From: CAVUCH01 sp963739995
GTDB taxonomy: Bacteria > Acidobacteriota > Vicinamibacteria > Vicinamibacterales > JAENWD01
Direction of reading: 5' to 3'
DNA: 64,000 nt
Assembly: GCA_963739995.1 (NCBI GenBank)
Contig: CAVUCH010000013.1
Location: 62,001-126,000 of the forward strand
The notes below the pieces were generated by a model. That model saw only the letters and a program-made list of their open reading frames with translations. It made no database searches and was not told the origin of the DNA. Shown here one piece after another: positions 8,215-17,635 of the stretch (the first letter of the stretch is position 1; each line of letters starts with the position of its first letter). A program made the position numbers and the translations under genes.

Positions 8215-9400
8215 ATGAAATACCTGCCCTACATCCTGAAGCACCTGCGTAGGAACTGGATCCGGACGCTCAGCACCATCATGGCGATGGCGCTCTGCAT
8301 CTTCCTGATCGGGACGCTGCAGACGCTGCTGCGCGCGTTTTACGGGGGCATGGATCGCACGAGCACGGAGCGGCTCGTGATCCGCAACCGCGTGAGCCTG
8401 GTGTTCCCCCTGCCGCTGACGTATGAGCCGCGGCTCGCGGCGATGCCCGGCGTGAAGCGGGTTGCGAAGGTGAACTGGTTCGGCGGCGGTGTGCCGACGG
8501 CGACCGGCGCTCCCGACATGAAAAACTTCTTCCCGAACTTTGCCGTGGACGCCGAGCCGTATCTGGCGATGTTCCCGGAGTACGGCCTGACCGACGCGGA
8601 GAAACGCGCGTTCATGGACGATCGGCGTGGAGCGCTGATCGGGCCGGATCTCGCGCAGAAGTTCGGGTGGAAGGTCGGGTCCGCTCTTCCAGCTCGAAAG
8701 CACCATTCCGCCCTATCGCGTCGGCCGCCCGTTCGAGTATGTCGTGAAGGCCATCTACAAGGTCGACCGGCAGCGGTATCCCAATCACAGCGGGAGCATC
8801 ATGCTCTTCCACTGGAAGTACCTCCACGAATCGACAGGGCAGCGTTCGCAGGTTGGCACGTACTACACGCACATCTCGAACCCCACGCAGGCGGCCGCGG
8901 TGGCCAGGGCGATCGACAGCACGTTCGAGAACAGCGACGCGGAAACGAAGACCGAAACGGAAGGGCAGTTCCTGGCAGGCTTCCTGGCGCTCATCGGCGA
9001 TCTCGCGCTCATCCTGAACAGCATCGGGCTGGCGGTCGCATTCACGATCCTGGCGGTCAGCGCGAACACGATGAGCATGTCCATCCGTGAGCGCCGGAAA
9101 GAGATCGCCGTGCTCAAGACGCTCGGCTTCTCGAGCACGCTGGTGCTCACGCTGGTGCTGGGCGAGGCGATCGTCATCGGAGCAGCGGGAGGCGCGCTCG
9201 GCGTCGGGCTCTCGGCGCTGCTGCTGTCGCAGGCCGCGTCCATCCCGGGGTTCAACGGCTTCGGTGCGGCGCTCGTGCTCTCGCCTGCGCTGCTGGTGGC
9301 GATGCTCGCCCTGAGCGCGGTGATCGGCCTGCTCTCCGGGTTGACGCCCGCGGTCAACGCCTATCGAGCGAGTATCACCTCCATGCTGAGACAGGTCTGA
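8215..9400 (+). CDS. FtsX-type ABC permease, with an apparent +1 frameshift
   Basis: Two overlapping frames together make one permease. The first (ATG 8215) gives the N-terminal membrane helix (LSTIMAMALCIFLIGTLQTL) and the start of the periplasmic MacB-PCD domain up to KFGWKVG near 8688. The second continues as LFQLESTIPPYRVGRPF through three C-terminal helices to NAYRASITSMLRQV at 9400. The span is 1186 nt, one base over a multiple of three. Dropping one G from the GGG near 8680 restores a single frame. The FtsX consensus around RERRKEIAVLKTLGFS is intact, so the gene is either recently broken or affected by a sequence error. Confidence 0.8.
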
Positions 9401-9401
9401 C

Positions 9402-10574
9402 ATGGCGCTGCCGCTCTCGTACAACATCCGGAACATCGCCGTCCGGTGGCAGGTCACCGCCCTGGCGGTTGGCGGCATCGCGCTGGTGGTCGCCGTGCTC
9501 CTGGTGCTGACCGCGATGGCGAACGGGTTTCGCGTGGCGCTCCGTGCCACAGGCTCAACGCAGAACGCGATCGTCACCCAGCGCGGCTCGACAGCCGAGC
9601 TGACGTCCGGCATGTCGCGCGACACCGCAAACACGATCCTCGTGGACTCGCGCGTGGCCCGCGACGGGCAGGGCCGCCCGCTGGCATCGCCGGAAATCGT
9701 GTTGGTGGCCAGCCTTCCACGCAGGGGCGCGACCGACGCCGCAGAGGTCAACGTCACGGTGCGCGGCGTGTCGCCGATGGCGTTCCAGGTGCGCCAGGGC
9801 CTGAAGATCGTGCAGGGCCGGCAGTTCACGCCCGGCCTGTACGAGCTCGTGGTCGGCAAGCAGGCGGCGGAGCGCTACGAGGGCGCGCAGATCGGGTCGA
9901 CAATCAAGCTGCAGCGCCGCAGCTGGCAGGTGGTCGGCATCTTCTCGTCGGAGGGCAGCGGATTCGAGAGCGAGGTCTGGGGCGATGTGGACGCGATGGG
10001 TCCGGCCTTCAACCGATCGAACGGGTACCAGTCGCTCACGCTGCGCCTGAAGGACCCGTCGGCGGCCGAAGCGTTCGACGCCGAACTCCAGAAGAACCCG
10101 GCGATGCAGGTGCAGCTGCAGGGGGAGCGTGACTTCTACGAGAAGCAGGCGGGTCAGACGGCGACGACGCTGACGGTCCTGGCGGTGTTCGTGGGAGTGG
10201 TGATGGGGATCGGCGCCATCTTCGGCGCGATGAACACGATGTACGGCCTGGTCGCGTCACGCACGCGGGAGATCGGCACGCTCCGGGCGCTCGGCTTCTC
10301 GCGCGTGTCGATCATGGCCGCATTCATCATCGAGTCAGCCGTGCTCGCGCTGATCGCCGGCCTTGTCGGCTGCCTCCTGGCGCTGCCGGTCAACTTCCTC
10401 TCAGGCGCCACCGGCGGAGCCAATTTTTCGCAGGTTGCGTTCGCGTTCCGGATCAGCGGCATCTGGCTGGTGATTGCCGTCATCGCGGCAGTCTGCATGG
10501 GCGTCTTCGGCGGGATGCTGCCGTCGTTCCGGGCGGCGCGAACGCCGATTACCGCAGCGCTGCGCGATGCGTGA
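9402..10574 (+). CDS. FtsX-type ABC permease
   Basis: 390 residues, starting one base after the previous gene's stop. Helix 1 is around residues 18-38 (VTALAVGGIALVVAVLLVLT), followed by a large periplasmic domain and three C-terminal helices from about residue 255. The conserved cytoplasmic loop reads SRTREIGTLRALGFSRVSI and the C terminus ends SFRAARTPITAALRDA, both typical of MacB/FtsX permeases. It is the fourth gene of the efflux operon and presumably forms a heterodimer with the preceding permease. The exported substrate cannot be told from sequence. Confidence 0.9.
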   Translation: MALPLSYNIRNIAVRWQVTALAVGGIALVVAVLLVLTAMANGFRVALRATGSTQNAIVTQRGSTAELTSGMSRDTANTILVDSRVARDGQGRPLASPEIVLVASLPRRGATDAAEVNVTVRGVSPMAFQVRQGLKIVQGRQFTPGLYELVVGKQAAERYEGAQIGSTIKLQRRSWQVVGIFSSEGSGFESEVWGDVDAMGPAFNRSNGYQSLTLRLKDPSAAEAFDAELQKNPAMQVQLQGERDFYEKQAGQTATTLTVLAVFVGVVMGIGAIFGAMNTMYGLVASRTREIGTLRALGFSRVSIMAAFIIESAVLALIAGLVGCLLALPVNFLSGATGGANFSQVAFAFRISGIWLVIAVIAAVCMGVFGGMLPSFRAARTPITAALRDA

Positions 10575-10681
10575 CGGGGACCAGACTCGAAATGAGAATA
10601 AAGCTGCAGACTGACAGTGCCCGTCGAGCAGCTGCAGGCCGTTGAGACCAGACGTTGCATTTTGCATACTGTAGCCCTCAG

Positions 10682-11566
10682 TCATGCGCGCTCTGTCGCG
10701 GCCGTCGCACTATCCAACCCGTCCTCTTCCGGCGCAGGCAACACCGCGCGCCCTTCCTCCGCCTCGCGGTAAATCCGCTCGGGCACCTGCTGCACGTCCC
10801 ACGCGAGCCCCACCGCCCGCATCGTGAGGATCACGTAGAAGGTGAGGTCGAACTCCCACCAGTAGAACCCGTTGCGCGCGGACCGCTGGTAACGATGGTG
10901 ATTGTTGTGCCAGCCCTCGCCCGCTGCGAACAGCGCGGTGAGGGCGTTGTTGCGGGATTCGTCGCGGGTTTCGAAACGGCGCGATCCGTACAAGTGGTTG
11001 ATCGTGTTGATCGCGAACGTGGCGTGCGCCAGCGTCATCGTGGGCAGGCAGAAGCCCCACACCACCCAGGGGAACCCCCCGATCGCGTACATCGCGAGGC
11101 CGAGCAGCAGCGGCGGCAGAAAGTAGTACTCGTCGAGCAGCCGCACCTCGGGGTACTTCGAGAAGTCGCGAACGACGGGATTGGATGGATCGATCTTCTT
11201 GTACTTCTGATCGTTCAGGAACCATCCGATGTGCGCGTAGTAGAACCCGCTCACCTTCGGACTGTGCGGGTCGCCGTCGCGGTCGGCAAACTTGTGGTGG
11301 TACACGTGGTGGCCTGCCCACCAGAGCGGCCCCTTCTGCATGGCGGCCACGCCGATAAAGGTCCAGACGAATCGCGCGACGCGGTTCATCTGGAAGGCGC
11401 GGTGCGCGTAGTACCTGTGAAACGCGAGCGTGAGCCCGACCGCCCGCACGAAGTGCGACCCGGCCCACAGGGCGACGTAGCCCCATGCAAACGGCACGGC
11501 AAACACCAGGAGCGCGGAAACCTGGACGAGCCAGAAGATCACTATCGCCAGGGTCGATACAACCAC
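10682..11566 (-). CDS. Acyl-CoA/acyl-lipid delta-9 type fatty acid desaturase
   Basis: 294 residues. The three histidine boxes of membrane di-iron desaturases are present: HRYYAH, HHVYHH and, near the C terminus, GWHNNHHRY; NHLYGSR is also conserved. Four hydrophobic segments flank them (for example the N-terminal 25 residues and LPPLLLGLAMYAIGGFPWVVW). The enzyme introduces a cis double bond into a fatty acyl chain, using electrons from a ferredoxin or similar carrier, in the inner membrane. The start is GTG 11566 with GGAG 7 nt upstream. It is monocistronic. Confidence 0.9.
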   Translation of the reverse strand: MVVSTLAIVIFWLVQVSALLVFAVPFAWGYVALWAGSHFVRAVGLTLAFHRYYAHRAFQMNRVARFVWTFIGVAAMQKGPLWWAGHHVYHHKFADRDGDPHSPKVSGFYYAHIGWFLNDQKYKKIDPSNPVVRDFSKYPEVRLLDEYYFLPPLLLGLAMYAIGGFPWVVWGFCLPTMTLAHATFAINTINHLYGSRRFETRDESRNNALTALFAAGEGWHNNHHRYQRSARNGFYWWEFDLTFYVILTMRAVGLAWDVQQVPERIYREAEEGRAVLPAPEEDGLDSATAATERA

Positions 11567-11676
11567 GGGATGTCTCCGGAAGTGGATGGAGGGCGACGAA
11601 CGCAGGGGACCGAGCGGGCCGACGCCTTCACGCCGGCCGGCAGGAGCGGGCTACACGCGAGCGGCTGCGCCGGACG

Positions 11677-11901
11677 CTAGCCCTCTTCTTCGTATTCTTC
11701 TTCTTCGGGGGGCCCGAGCCGCGTGGAGGGCCGAAGGGCCTCGCGGTAGTCGAACACGGGCAGATCCCGCACGTGCAGCGGCATCACGCAGGACATGCCC
11801 TTCTCGTCGACAACGACGGTTACGGGGCTGCCCTCGACGCCTTCGCGGAACGAGAGCCGGCAACCGCAGGCGAGTCGGGCGTGTGTGAAGCCTTTGAGCA
11901 T
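11677..11901 (-). CDS. Small acidic-tailed conserved protein of unknown function
   Basis: 74 residues if translation starts at ATG 11901, preceded by AGGA at 8 nt spacing; ATG 11910 is an alternative. The sequence begins MLKGFTHARLACGCRLSFRE, has a compact beta-rich body (PVTVVVDEKGMSCVMPLHV) and ends in a very acidic tail (PPEEEEYEEEG). No family is recognised. Two Cys in ACGC could bind metal. The frame upstream of these starts is shadow sequence. Confidence 0.5.
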   Translation of the reverse strand: MLKGFTHARLACGCRLSFREGVEGSPVTVVVDEKGMSCVMPLHVRDLPVFDYREALRPSTRLGPPEEEEYEEEG

Positions 11902-11986
11902 GTGGAGCATCCTGCCGGAGTAGCGATGGCCTCGGCCTCGACGATCCGAATGCGACCCGCGCGTCGCGAGCCGAGTGAGGATCTTA

Positions 11987-12538
11987 CTACAGGAGCGCCT
12001 TGATATCCCGCTCGTACTTGGCGCGGCCCTGGATGCCGGTGTTCTTGCGGCAGATTTTGCCATCCCGGCTGATCAGGAACGTGGTCGGGATGCCCCAAAT
12101 CGGCCCGAACGCGTCCTGCACGTCGTCACGGCCCAGGCCCACGAGCACCGGGTAGTTCATCTGCAGCTCGCTGGCGAACGGCTTCAGCTTGTCGATGGTG
12201 TCATCCACCGAGAAACCGAGCACGACCAGCCCCTGCGATCCGTATTGCTGCTGCAACGCCACGAAGTGCGGGATCTCCGCCTTGCAGGGACCGCACCAGG
12301 TTGCCCAGAAGTCGAGAAGAATCACTTTGCCCTTGTAGGCCGACAGGCTGATCTTCTTCCCGTTCATGTCCTCGATCGTGAAACCGAGGTCCGCCTTCTT
12401 CGCGTTGACGGGACATACCGCCGCGGTATCCGCGGCCTCCGCCTTCTCGCCCCTCGGCGACCACACCGGCAGACCCGGCACCATCATGTAGACCAGTGCC
12501 ACCACGGCAATCGTTGCGAGAATCCATCGTTTGGTCAT
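11987..12538 (-). CDS. TlpA/ResA-type membrane-anchored thioredoxin
   Basis: 183 residues with an N-terminal signal anchor (WILATIAVVALVYMMVPGLP). The thioredoxin fold has active site FWATWCGPCKAEIPHF and the cis-Pro region WGIPTTFLISRDGKI. An extra Cys sits near the mature N terminus (AVCPVNAKK). Such proteins reduce or oxidise disulfides outside the cytoplasm, for example in cytochrome c maturation. The gene is the third in line after an ECF sigma factor and its anti-sigma factor (34 nt gap), so it may belong to that regulon. Confidence 0.88.
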   Translation of the reverse strand: MTKRWILATIAVVALVYMMVPGLPVWSPRGEKAEAADTAAVCPVNAKKADLGFTIEDMNGKKISLSAYKGKVILLDFWATWCGPCKAEIPHFVALQQQYGSQGLVVLGFSVDDTIDKLKPFASELQMNYPVLVGLGRDDVQDAFGPIWGIPTTFLISRDGKICRKNTGIQGRAKYERDIKALL

Positions 12539-12572
12539 GGCTTGTCGATCTCGGCGGCGCACGGCGGCCGGG

Positions 12573-13319
12573 TCACTCGGTGGCATGCCGCATATAGCGC
12601 GCAATGCGCCCAAGGTCCGTCGTGCCCTTGTCCGCCACCAGCACGTAGGTGTCATTATCGCGCGACCAGAGGACGGCCTGGCGCCCGAGCACATCCACGG
12701 TGGCGTCGGTACGGGCTTCGTTCGGCACGACGTAGAGGGAAACAGGCCGGTCGTCCAGGCGGTACAAGATATGGGCGTTCGTCCCCTCGCCCGTGAGGCA
12801 TCGACGGGCGCCAATCAGCGTGAGCCGCTCGTCGGGCGAGCTCTCGGGCACGCGCGCGTGAAAGCCGTACAGCTCTGCCAGCCGGTGCTGAACGTCGGTG
12901 GCGTTCACCCTGCCGCGATCCGGTTCCGTCAAGTGACACTTGACGTGATCGGCGGCGAGCTGTGCGGCCAGCAGCGTTGTCGATCGGCCGGTAGCCACGT
13001 GAAGTGTGAGGCCGCTGAAGGCGAGCACGAGGGTGGCCGCAATCGCGATGGGCAACCGGCGCCAGGAACGGAGTGCCGGGGGTCGGCGAGCGGCGTGGGC
13101 GCGAACGCGCGCCCGCAGGGCATCGGGAGCCTTGTCCGCGAGCAGGGCCGGACGAGTCCGTTGCAGCACGTCGCGGGCTGCCCGTTCCCTGGCGGCGCGC
13201 GTCGCACACGGGGCGCAGACGCCGAGGTGGGCGTCCATGCCGGCACGTTCGGCCGCACCGATATCACCGTCGACCCATGGCGCCAGCAGCGACCTGACCT
13301 GTTCACACGAGAGCTTCAT
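12573..13319 (-). CDS. Zinc-binding anti-sigma factor
   Basis: 248 residues. The N-terminal zf-HC2 domain has CEQVRSLLAPWVDGD and the HxxxCxxC signature HLGVCAPC. One transmembrane helix (LPIAIAATLVLAFSGLTLHVA, about residues 91-111) separates it from a periplasmic domain of about 135 residues. It should hold the cognate ECF sigma factor until a signal, perhaps redox given the downstream TlpA gene, releases it. The start overlaps the sigma stop by 4 nt (ATGA). The periplasmic domain belongs to no family I recognise. Confidence 0.85.
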   Translation of the reverse strand: MKLSCEQVRSLLAPWVDGDIGAAERAGMDAHLGVCAPCATRAARERAARDVLQRTRPALLADKAPDALRARVRAHAARRPPALRSWRRLPIAIAATLVLAFSGLTLHVATGRSTTLLAAQLAADHVKCHLTEPDRGRVNATDVQHRLAELYGFHARVPESSPDERLTLIGARRCLTGEGTNAHILYRLDDRPVSLYVVPNEARTDATVDVLGRQAVLWSRDNDTYVLVADKGTTDLGRIARYMRHATE

Positions 13320-13924
13320 AGGTCTGGTCCTGCAGCGGCCGCGCGATCCCGCCGGCTCGTTTCGTGAGAATCGCCGCCCCTGGTGGCAACGAGCTGTTCG
13401 TAGAGCAGCTTGCGTCCCCTGGAGATGCGCGACATCACAGTCCCAATCGGCACGGCCAGCATTCCGGCGATTTCGGCATACGAAAACTCTTCCACATCAC
13501 GTAACCACACGGCCGACCGGAACGTTTCCGGCAGCGCATCGAGCGCGGCTTTGATGTCGACGTCCAGCGCCGCATCGAGCAGCAGGTCCTCGGGTGTCGC
13601 AGCCCGCCCGGGCAGCGCCTGGGCCTGCTCCACCACTTCGGAATCCACCTCGATTGGGTTGCGCGCGGCATCCCGGCGGCTGTTCCGGTGGGTGTTCATC
13701 AGGATGGTGAACAGCCACGCGCGCAGGTTGGTGCCGCGCTCGAACCGGGCCGACGAGCGGAACGCCTTGAGATACGTCTCCTGGACGAGGTCTTCTGCCT
13801 CGGCCGGGTTGCGCGTCAGGCGCAGTGCGGTGCGATACAAGGCGTCCGTCTGGGCCAGCGCCTCCTCTTCGAACGTGTCCGGCGCCGCCACGGCTCGCCG
13901 GCTGCGAAACGGAAGTACAGCCAT
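13316..13924 (-). CDS. ECF-family RNA polymerase sigma factor
   Basis: 202 residues. Region 2 is ALYRTALRLTRNPAEAEDLVQETYLKAF with the -10-recognition segment GTNLRAWLFTILMNTHRN. Region 4 is LPETFRSAVWLRDVEEFSYAEIAGMLAVPIGTVMSRISRGRK, a helix-turn-helix that reads the -35 box. The frame is open to 14224, but ATG 13924 is chosen since homology begins within 25 residues of it. It is coupled to its anti-sigma factor. The upstream sequence has TATACT at 13984-13989 (minus strand) and the palindrome GGAATATTCC at 13967-13976. Confidence 0.9.
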   Translation of the reverse strand: MAVLPFRSRRAVAAPDTFEEEALAQTDALYRTALRLTRNPAEAEDLVQETYLKAFRSSARFERGTNLRAWLFTILMNTHRNSRRDAARNPIEVDSEVVEQAQALPGRAATPEDLLLDAALDVDIKAALDALPETFRSAVWLRDVEEFSYAEIAGMLAVPIGTVMSRISRGRKLLYEQLVATRGGDSHETSRRDRAAAAGPDL

Positions 13925-14032
13925 CCCAGTGCCGGCGCCTGATGTTCTGAAACCCCACAGCGCGCCGGAATATTCCCGCCTTGCAGTATAGCGGCGTGGC
14001 GCTCCCGCGCGTAGGACGCCGCGTTGCCGCAT

Positions 14033-14050
14033 GGTGACACCAGTGTCACC
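14033..14050. promoter_or_regulatory. Perfect 18-bp palindrome in a divergent intergenic region
   Basis: GGTGACAC-CA-GTGTCACC is a perfect inverted repeat with a 2-bp spacer. It sits in the 345-bp gap (13925-14269) between the ECF sigma operon and the large peptidase gene, 109 bp from the former and 220 bp from the latter. Its size and symmetry are those of a dimeric-repressor operator. No regulator gene of known specificity is adjacent. The gap also holds two possible promoters and no other coding signal. Confidence 0.5.
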
Positions 14051-14187
14051 TGCCGGTGCCGCCGCCGGCGACTGGACGAGCTCACACCCGGCGAATAGCC
14101 GGATTATGCGGCCCCGGCGATCCCGACTGTCAGGGCACGGGTCTTGCGACCGCCCGGCGGCAGACGCGTCCGGCGGCTTATTCCGCG

Positions 14188-14217
14188 TTGCGGCGGGCGT
14201 CAGAGACCAAGTAAAAT
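14188..14217 (+). promoter_or_regulatory. Candidate promoter of the peptidase/TolB gene
   Basis: TTGCGG (14188-14193) and TAAAAT (14212-14217) are 18 nt apart, 53 nt before ATG 14270. The -35 box is only a partial match. Confidence 0.3.
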
Positions 14218-14269
14218 CGCGCACATTCCCGGACGGACCCCAGATCCGTCATCCCGCGAGGAGACAGCT

Positions 14270-17200
14270 ATGCGCACGCGCATCCCGCGCGGCGAGCTCA
14301 CGGGGCTGCTGGCCATCGTGCTCGCGACCGCTCTCATGCCGGGCGTGGCAACCGATGCAAGCGCCCAGACGCCCTACGTGCCGTATTACGGCAAGAACCA
14401 GATCCGGTACGACAACTTCCGGTGGCACATCTACACGACGGACCACTTCGAGATCTACTACTACCCCGAGATCGAGCAGCACCTCGAACGGGTGGCCGGC
14501 TACGCCGAGAGCGCATACCAGCAGATCAGCGCGGACCTGAAGCACGACCTCGCGTTCAAGGTTCCGCTCATCGTCTTCAAGACGAGCAGCGAGTTTCAGC
14601 AGCAGAACATCATTCCAGGTGCGGCCCAGGAGGGCGTCGGCGCGTTTGCCGAGTCGACTCGCGACCGCATGGTGCTGCCGATCGACGAGCCGCCCGACCT
14701 GTTGTACCGGCTCATCGTTCATGAGCTGACGCACATCTTCGAGTTCGACATCATCCCGCAGTCCCTCGTCCGCGCCAGCGTGCCGCTGTGGGTCAACGAG
14801 GGTCTGTCGGATTACATGACCGGGTACTGGCGCCCGATCGACCTGATGATGGTGCGCGATGCCGCCGTCGCCGACATCGTGCCGAAGATGACCGACCTCG
14901 AAGGCTACGGCAATTCCGGCAGCCCGCGCATGATCTACAACCTCGGGCATGCGGTCTTCGAGTTCATCGAGTCGCGCTGGGGTAAGGAAGGCCTGCGCCA
15001 GTTCCTCTTCTCGCTCCGCAAGAGCGTAATCGGCGGTGGTGACGATGCCTACGAGGAGGCCCTGCGGCTGAAGCCGGAGGAGTTCGATCAGCAGTTCGAG
15101 AAGTACCTGAAGGATCGCTTCAAGCCGTTCCGCGACAAGGAGCGGCCGGCCGATTACGGGCGCAATCTCGCGCCGAACCCGGAGAAAACGCGGTACGCCA
15201 ACGTCTACTCCGCCGAGCCGTCTCCCTCGGGCGAGCTGATTGCCGCCATGACCGGGAACCGCCGTGACGGAGAGCTCGACATCGTCCTGCTCTCCGCCAA
15301 GGACGGGTCCGTCATCCGCAATCTCACGCGGGGTCTCGACCAGGACCGCGGATTCGAGTACATCTCCACCCCCGGCGGCCGCTGGAACACCGTGCCATGG
15401 ATGTCGTGGTCGCCTGTCGGGGATCGGCTGGCCTACTTCGCGCGGACCGAGAAACAGAAGTCGCTGATCCTCCAGAACGTGGTGAGCGGCGCAATCGATC
15501 AGCGCGTCGGAATGGACGTCGACGAGCCGGAGTCGCCGAACGTCCACCCGAGTGGGCGGCTGGTCGCGTTCTCGGCCCTGCGGAACGCGGTGGGTGACAT
15601 CTACACCGTGAACCTCGATACGCTCGAGGTGGTCAACCTGACGAACGACGCGTTCGCCGACTATGCGCCGACGTTCTCCCCGGACGGGAAGGCCATCATC
15701 TACGTGGCGCGAATCAGCGGGAACGAGAAGCTGTTCCGCCTTGATCTCGACACCAAGAAGAAGACGCAGCTGACGTTCGGGACGCACGACGACACGGGCG
15801 CGAAGTTCATCGATGCCGACACGGTCGTGTTCTCGTCCACAGCGACGAACCCGACCGAGCCGGTGGAACCCGACGTCGCCCGGAACGGCAACATCTACAA
15901 CCTCTGGACGTTGAACCTGAAGAGCGGCGAGCTGCGGCAGTACAGCGATGCGGTCGGCGGGAACGTGTCGGCGATCGTGCTGCCCGGCGACAAGAGCTCG
16001 CGCCTGGCGTTCGTCAGCTACTACAAAGGTGAGTACTCGCTCAACACGCTCGAGCGGAGGGAACCCCTGCAGACGGCGGCGGCGAGTGACTTCGGCGCGC
16101 CGGGGCTCGTGACCGACTTTCAGGCGCCGCTCACGCACACGGTTGTCGCCGAGAACAAGCGCCGCAAGGGCACGTTCGAGAAGATGTTCCTCGACGGGCG
16201 CCCGCCGGTCAACGTCGGGGTCACCAGCGGTGGCGATGTCTTCGGCGGCACCCAGGTCACGTTCAGCGACGTGCTCGGCGACAAGCAGTTCAACGTATTT
16301 GCCGCCTCCATCTCGCAGTACCGCACGTTCATGGGATCGTATGTCAACCTGTCGCGGCGCTTGCAGTACGCCATTCAGGGCTACTCGACCACGCAGTTCT
16401 TCTACGGCCAGATGGGCGGCGTGTTCTACGATCCGGCGTTCAGCGGCTTCATCGACCGCGACCTGGCCCAGGCCACACGGACGGTTCAAGGCGGCAGCGC
16501 GTTCGCCATCTACCCTCTGAACCGGTATCGCCGTCTCGAGGCATCGGTCGGCCTGCTGAACTACAACGAGGAGTTCAACGACCCGGCGCTGGAGGAATAC
16601 TCGCAGGCGTACCAGGAGCAGGTCTACGGGACGACTCTCTTCCGCAACGGCACGTCGATGCCGCTCGGTGCGGCGTTCGTCCAGGAGACCACCGTGTTCC
16701 GCGAGTTCGGGCCGCTCAAGGGGAGCACCATGCGGCTCGGGTACGAAGTGTCGCCGCCGATCGGCAACATGCTCTCGCGTCAGACATTCGACGGCGACGC
16801 CCGGTACTATCTGCGCCTCGGCGGCACGGGCCTCCTCGCGATGCGGGTGCGGGGATTCAAGAGCATCGGCGACTTCCCGGACTTCATGTACTTCGGCGGG
16901 AACTCCGAGATGCGCGGATACGAGTACCTGCAGTTCGTCGGCCACAATGCGCTGTTTGCCAACGCTGAGCTTCGTTTCCCGCTGATCGAGGCGATGCTGA
17001 CCCCGCTCGGCGTGCTCGGCGGAGTGCGCGGGGTCGCGTTCGCCAACGTCGGCGGCGCATACTTCGAGGGCTCGGACTTCAAGTTCTTCGAGACGAAGTC
17101 TGAAGAGTACCGGCCGATCTTGGGTTACCAGAACCCGATAACTGGCGACCCGGAGGTACAGGTACGGCCCCCCGGTCGTGATTGACGGGCTCCGCCTCCG

Positions 17201-17384
17201 CGATGCGCGCGGCTCCTACGGCGTCGGCCTCGAGACCTTTGCGCTGGGCTTCCCCATCCACTTCGACTGGGCGTGGAAGACCCTCTTCAACAAGGACTGG
17301 GAAGACGCCCTGTTTTTCGCCCAGGGTGGCAGTGACGCGTTCCGGAAAGTGAAGTTCTCAGTCTGGATCGGGTACGACTTCTAG
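14270..17384 (+). CDS. Gluzincin peptidase-TolB propeller-surface barrel protein, with an apparent +1 frameshift
   Basis: About 1037 residues once one base is dropped near 17165. The ATG at 14270 follows GAGGAGA. A signal peptide (GLLAIVLATALMPGVATDASAQ) is followed by a peptidase-MA-like domain, with zinc site VHELTHIFEFD and WVNEGLSDY (about residues 150-190). A TolB-like beta-propeller occupies about 300-640 (repeats such as FSPDGKAIIYVA). A Bac_surface_Ag/BamA-like C-terminal barrel ends FRKVKFSVWIGYDF. The first frame stops at 17185 after PEVQVRPPGRD. The second supplies YGPPVVIDGLRLRD onward and the C-terminal Phe typical of outer-membrane proteins. The break falls on a CCCCCC run. The likely site is the outer membrane with a periplasmic peptidase; substrate unknown. 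Confidence 0.82.
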
Positions 17385-17425
17385 CCGATCAGCGCCGCGG
17401 CACGGTTGATCGTCGAGCCAATCTC

Positions 17426-17465
17426 ACGGCCCTCGCGGGGATCGGTCAGCGGGGGCCGTTTTCTT
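17426..17465 (+). terminator. Rho-independent terminator after the peptidase/TolB gene
   Basis: ACGGCCCTCGC (17426-17436) pairs with GCGGGGGCCGT (17449-17459) with one bulge or mismatch, and TTTTCTT follows. It lies 42 nt after the stop. Confidence 0.8.
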
Positions 17466-17586
17466 GTACGGGCAGGTGCGGGAGGAGGAGTGCGGAGGTG
17501 CGCCGGGGTGAGAGCACCTCAGCGCGTCAGATGAGCGGGTGCGTCAAGGTGCGTCGGCCCCGACACTTCCATCCGCGACGTGCGTC

Positions 17587-17635
17587 TGCATTGTGCATTG
17601 TGCATTCTGCATTCTGCATTGTGCATTCTGCATTT
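17587..17635. repeat. Heptad array TGCATT(G/C), seven units
   Basis: Seven consecutive 7-bp units (TGCATTG, TGCATTG, TGCATTC, TGCATTC, TGCATTG, TGCATTC, TGCATTT) run without a break. The last two bases plus the next A form the TTA that is the thioesterase stop codon on the minus strand. The unit is the same as in the arrays at 24125-24166 and 62549-62576. Confidence 0.9.

Noticed and set aside
14249..16945. An 898-residue open frame on the minus strand
   Set aside because: It is the antisense shadow of the peptidase/TolB gene, Arg/His/Val-rich with no motif. Long antisense frames are expected at this GC content.
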